NCBI GenBank assembly: GCA_024279045.1 | Contig: JAJRRZ010000165.1 | Coordinates: 1-5,566, forward strand | DNA length: 5,566 bases | Source: Alphaproteobacteria bacterium | Lineage (GTDB): Bacteria; Pseudomonadota; Alphaproteobacteria; Rhizobiales; Aestuariivirgaceae | Direction of reading: 5' to 3' | In this document: positions 4,112-5,566 of the stretch, piece after piece | Layout of the letters: the number at the start of each line of letters is the position of its first letter | Position numbering within the stretch: position 1 is the stretch's first letter | Notes under the pieces: model-generated | Told to the model about the DNA's origin: nothing | Database searches by the model: none | Seen by the model: only the letters and a program-made list of their open reading frames with translations | Made by a program: the position numbers and the translations under genes

Positions 4112-5404
4112 ATGCTTGCCAACAGCATTATGGATTCCGTACTCCGCCGCTGCATATGCAACGGCAGGTTGTCGCTGGTCTATCCGGACGGCACTTTGCG
4201 CACCTATGGCAACGGTGAAGGCGAGGAGGTGCGCGCCCGCATTACCTCGAACCGGTGGCTGCGCCGCCTGCTGGATGCCGACCGCTGGCTCGGCGAGGCC
4301 TACATGGATGGCGGCCTGATTATGGAGAAGGGCAGCATTGCCGACTTCATGATCCTGGTCATGACCAACGTGCGCCAGGCCGACTATCCCGTCTTCGTGC
4401 AATGGCTGGATGACTTCCGCCGTCTCGCCATGCGCCTGCGCCCGCGCAACAACCGTCGCCGCGCACGGCGCAACGTCGCCCATCATTATGATCTCGACAG
4501 CCGCCTCTACGAGCTGTTCCTCGATTCCGACCGGCAATATTCCTGCGCCTATTTCGATGATCCCGGGTGCGACCTGGAACAGGCGCAACTGGCCAAGAAG
4601 CGCCACCTCGTCGCCAAGTTGCATATCCGCCCCGGCCAGCGCATTCTCGACATCGGTTGCGGCTGGGGCGGCATGGCGCTGTATCTAGCCCAGGTCTACG
4701 AGGACGTGCACGTGGTGGGCATCACGCTCTCCACCGAGCAGCACGAATATGCCACCGCCCGTGCCGAGCGTCTGGGCCTGTCGAAGCGCGTCGAGGTTCG
4801 TTTGCAGGACTATCGCGACATTTCCGAGCGTTTTGACCGCATCGTCTCCGTCGGCATGTTCGAGCACGTTGGCGTGGCCCATTATCCGGCCTTCTTCAAC
4901 AAGGTGCGAGAGCTTCTGGCCGACGACGGCGTTGCCGTGCTGCACTCCATCAACCGCGCCGATGGCCCCGGCGTAACCTCGCGCTGGATCGATCGTTACA
5001 TCTTCCCCGGCGGCTACATTCCCGCCATGTCGGAGGTGCTGCCGGCCATCGAGCGCACGGGGCTGATCGTCTCCGATGTGGAGATCCTGCGCCTGCATTA
5101 TGCCGATACGCTGAAGGCCTGGCGCGAGCGCTTCATGAACCGCTCCATCCGCGCTGCCGAGCTGTATGACGACCGTTTCGTGCGCATGTGGGAATTCTAT
5201 CTGGCGGCCTCCGAGGCCATGTTCCGCTCCGGCCTGATGAACAATTTCCAGATCCAGATGGTGAAGGATCAGGCCGCCCTGCCGCTGACCCGCGATTACA
5301 TGTTCGAAGAGGAGCGCCGCCTGAAGCAGATCGATGCGCGCCGCCACATCCGCGCCGTTCCCTCCGCGGAACGCCATGCCACATCATCGGGCCGGCATGA
5401 GTGA
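4112..5404 (+). CDS. cfa: Cyclopropane-fatty-acyl-phospholipid synthase (SAM-dependent)
   Basis: This enzyme adds a methylene group from S-adenosylmethionine across the double bond of unsaturated phospholipid acyl chains at the inner membrane face, giving cyclopropane fatty acids that harden membranes against acid and other stress. The 430-residue product has an N-terminal domain (1 to about 120) with a very basic stretch at 107-120 (RLRPRNNRRRARRN), then the methyltransferase domain: HHYDLDSRLYELFLD (124-138), the SAM loop LDIGCGWGGMALYLA (179-193), GITLSTEQ (203-210), and FDRIVSVGMFEHVG (241-254). The bicarbonate-site residues known from E. coli Cfa and mycobacterial CmaA1 are all recognisable: Cys145 (YSCAYF), Glu251, His278 and Ile280 (LHSI), Tyr330 (LHYADTL). 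It is longer than E. coli Cfa (382) mainly at the ends. It appears monocistronic, with its own terminator. Confidence 0.96.
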   Translation: MLANSIMDSVLRRCICNGRLSLVYPDGTLRTYGNGEGEEVRARITSNRWLRRLLDADRWLGEAYMDGGLIMEKGSIADFMILVMTNVRQADYPVFVQWLDDFRRLAMRLRPRNNRRRARRNVAHHYDLDSRLYELFLDSDRQYSCAYFDDPGCDLEQAQLAKKRHLVAKLHIRPGQRILDIGCGWGGMALYLAQVYEDVHVVGITLSTEQHEYATARAERLGLSKRVEVRLQDYRDISERFDRIVSVGMFEHVGVAHYPAFFNKVRELLADDGVAVLHSINRADGPGVTSRWIDRYIFPGGYIPAMSEVLPAIERTGLIVSDVEILRLHYADTLKAWRERFMNRSIRAAELYDDRFVRMWEFYLAASEAMFRSGLMNNFQIQMVKDQAALPLTRDYMFEEERRLKQIDARRHIRAVPSAERHATSSGRHE

Positions 5405-5438
5405 AAAATACCTCCTTCTTGCTCCGTTTTTCCGGTCT

Positions 5439-5466
5439 GCCCCGCCGCCGCTGGCGGGGCTTTTTT
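5439..5466 (+). terminator. Rho-independent terminator of cfa
   Basis: GCCCCGCC (5439-5446) pairs perfectly with GGCGGGGC (5453-5460) around a 6-base loop and is followed directly by six T (5461-5466). It begins 35 bases after the cfa stop. This is a textbook intrinsic terminator and implies nothing downstream is co-transcribed from it. Confidence 0.93.
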
Positions 5467-5481
5467 GAGACCTTTCACCGC

Positions 5482-5509
5482 CATGCGCGCATGCATGCGT
5501 GCATATGCG
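5482..5509. repeat. 28-nt alternating pyrimidine-purine tract with internal palindrome
   Basis: Every base from 5482 to 5509 alternates pyrimidine and purine. Within it, 5483-5504 is a 22-bp inverted repeat with one G/T mismatch, including a perfect 12-bp palindrome CGCATGCATGCG (5488-5499). Such tracts can adopt left-handed Z-DNA or cruciform structure under supercoiling, which would fit the zone just behind a terminator. No gene is seen in the final 100 bases. Confidence 0.6.
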
Positions 5510-5524
5510 GCCCTCCATATGTTC

Positions 5525-5543
5525 GTTCAGGTGGCGTTCAGGT
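5525..5543 (+). repeat. 8-bp direct repeat with 11-bp period
   Basis: GTTCAGGT occurs at 5525-5532 and 5536-5543. An 11-bp period, about one helical turn, is the geometry used by OmpR/PhoB-type response regulators, so it may belong to the promoter of a gene beyond the right edge. Two short copies are weak evidence. Confidence 0.35.
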
Positions 5544-5566
5544 TGGATATTGCAGCCTTGTCATGA

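Noticed and set aside
4685..5377. Minus-strand open frame opposite cfa
   Set aside because: It is the antisense shadow of a fully motif-supported CFA synthase gene, with no ribosome binding site or recognisable domain.
1..5566. Search for a mobile element, CRISPR array, tRNA, rRNA or novel defence-type gene cluster
   Set aside because: There are no transposase-like proteins, terminal inverted repeats, regularly spaced repeat-spacer units or RNA-gene signatures; all coding space is accounted for by sox genes and cfa.

Overview
This GC-rich window carries a periplasmic sulfur-oxidation (Sox) operon on the minus strand, read soxX-soxY-soxZ-soxA-soxB. It faces away from a plus-strand cyclopropane-fatty-acyl-phospholipid synthase gene (cfa). 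The soxXYZAB order, a SoxA with two CxxCH haem sites, Tat-type signals on SoxY and SoxB, and a cfa product rich in motifs I associate with alphaproteobacterial enzymes all suggest a sulfur- or thiosulfate-oxidising proteobacterium. An alphaproteobacterium is the best guess, but the class is an inference.

Layout: positions 1-750 hold the first 250 codons of soxB, which runs off the left edge. Positions 751-1104 are an unusually long non-coding gap. Then come soxA (1105-1950), soxZ (2098-2418), soxY (2524-2997) and soxX (3133-3639). Every Sox gene has its own Shine-Dalgarno sequence, the gaps are 105-354 bp, and each gap contains an inverted repeat. The best is a 12-bp stem between soxY and soxZ. 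Positions 3640-4111 form a divergent control region whose core (about 3745-3960) is strikingly AT-rich and packed with palindromes, direct repeats and promoter-like hexamers. The cfa gene (4112-5404) ends at a textbook intrinsic terminator (5439-5466). The last 100 bases have no gene but carry a 28-nt alternating pyrimidine-purine run and an 11-bp-period direct repeat.

How it works together (established for the family): SoxYZ carries the sulfur substrate on a C-terminal cysteine arm of SoxY. The haem protein SoxAX oxidatively attaches thiosulfate to that arm. SoxB hydrolyses the terminal sulfone to sulfate. Whether soxCD is present cannot be seen here. CFA synthase methylates unsaturated membrane lipids and is commonly linked to acid and stationary-phase tolerance. 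Its pairing with an acid-producing pathway is suggestive but unproven.

I found no previously undescribed protein system. The items most worth following are regulatory: the soxY-soxZ hairpin, the repeat array in the divergent promoter, the long soxA-soxB spacer, and two extra cysteines in SoxY.
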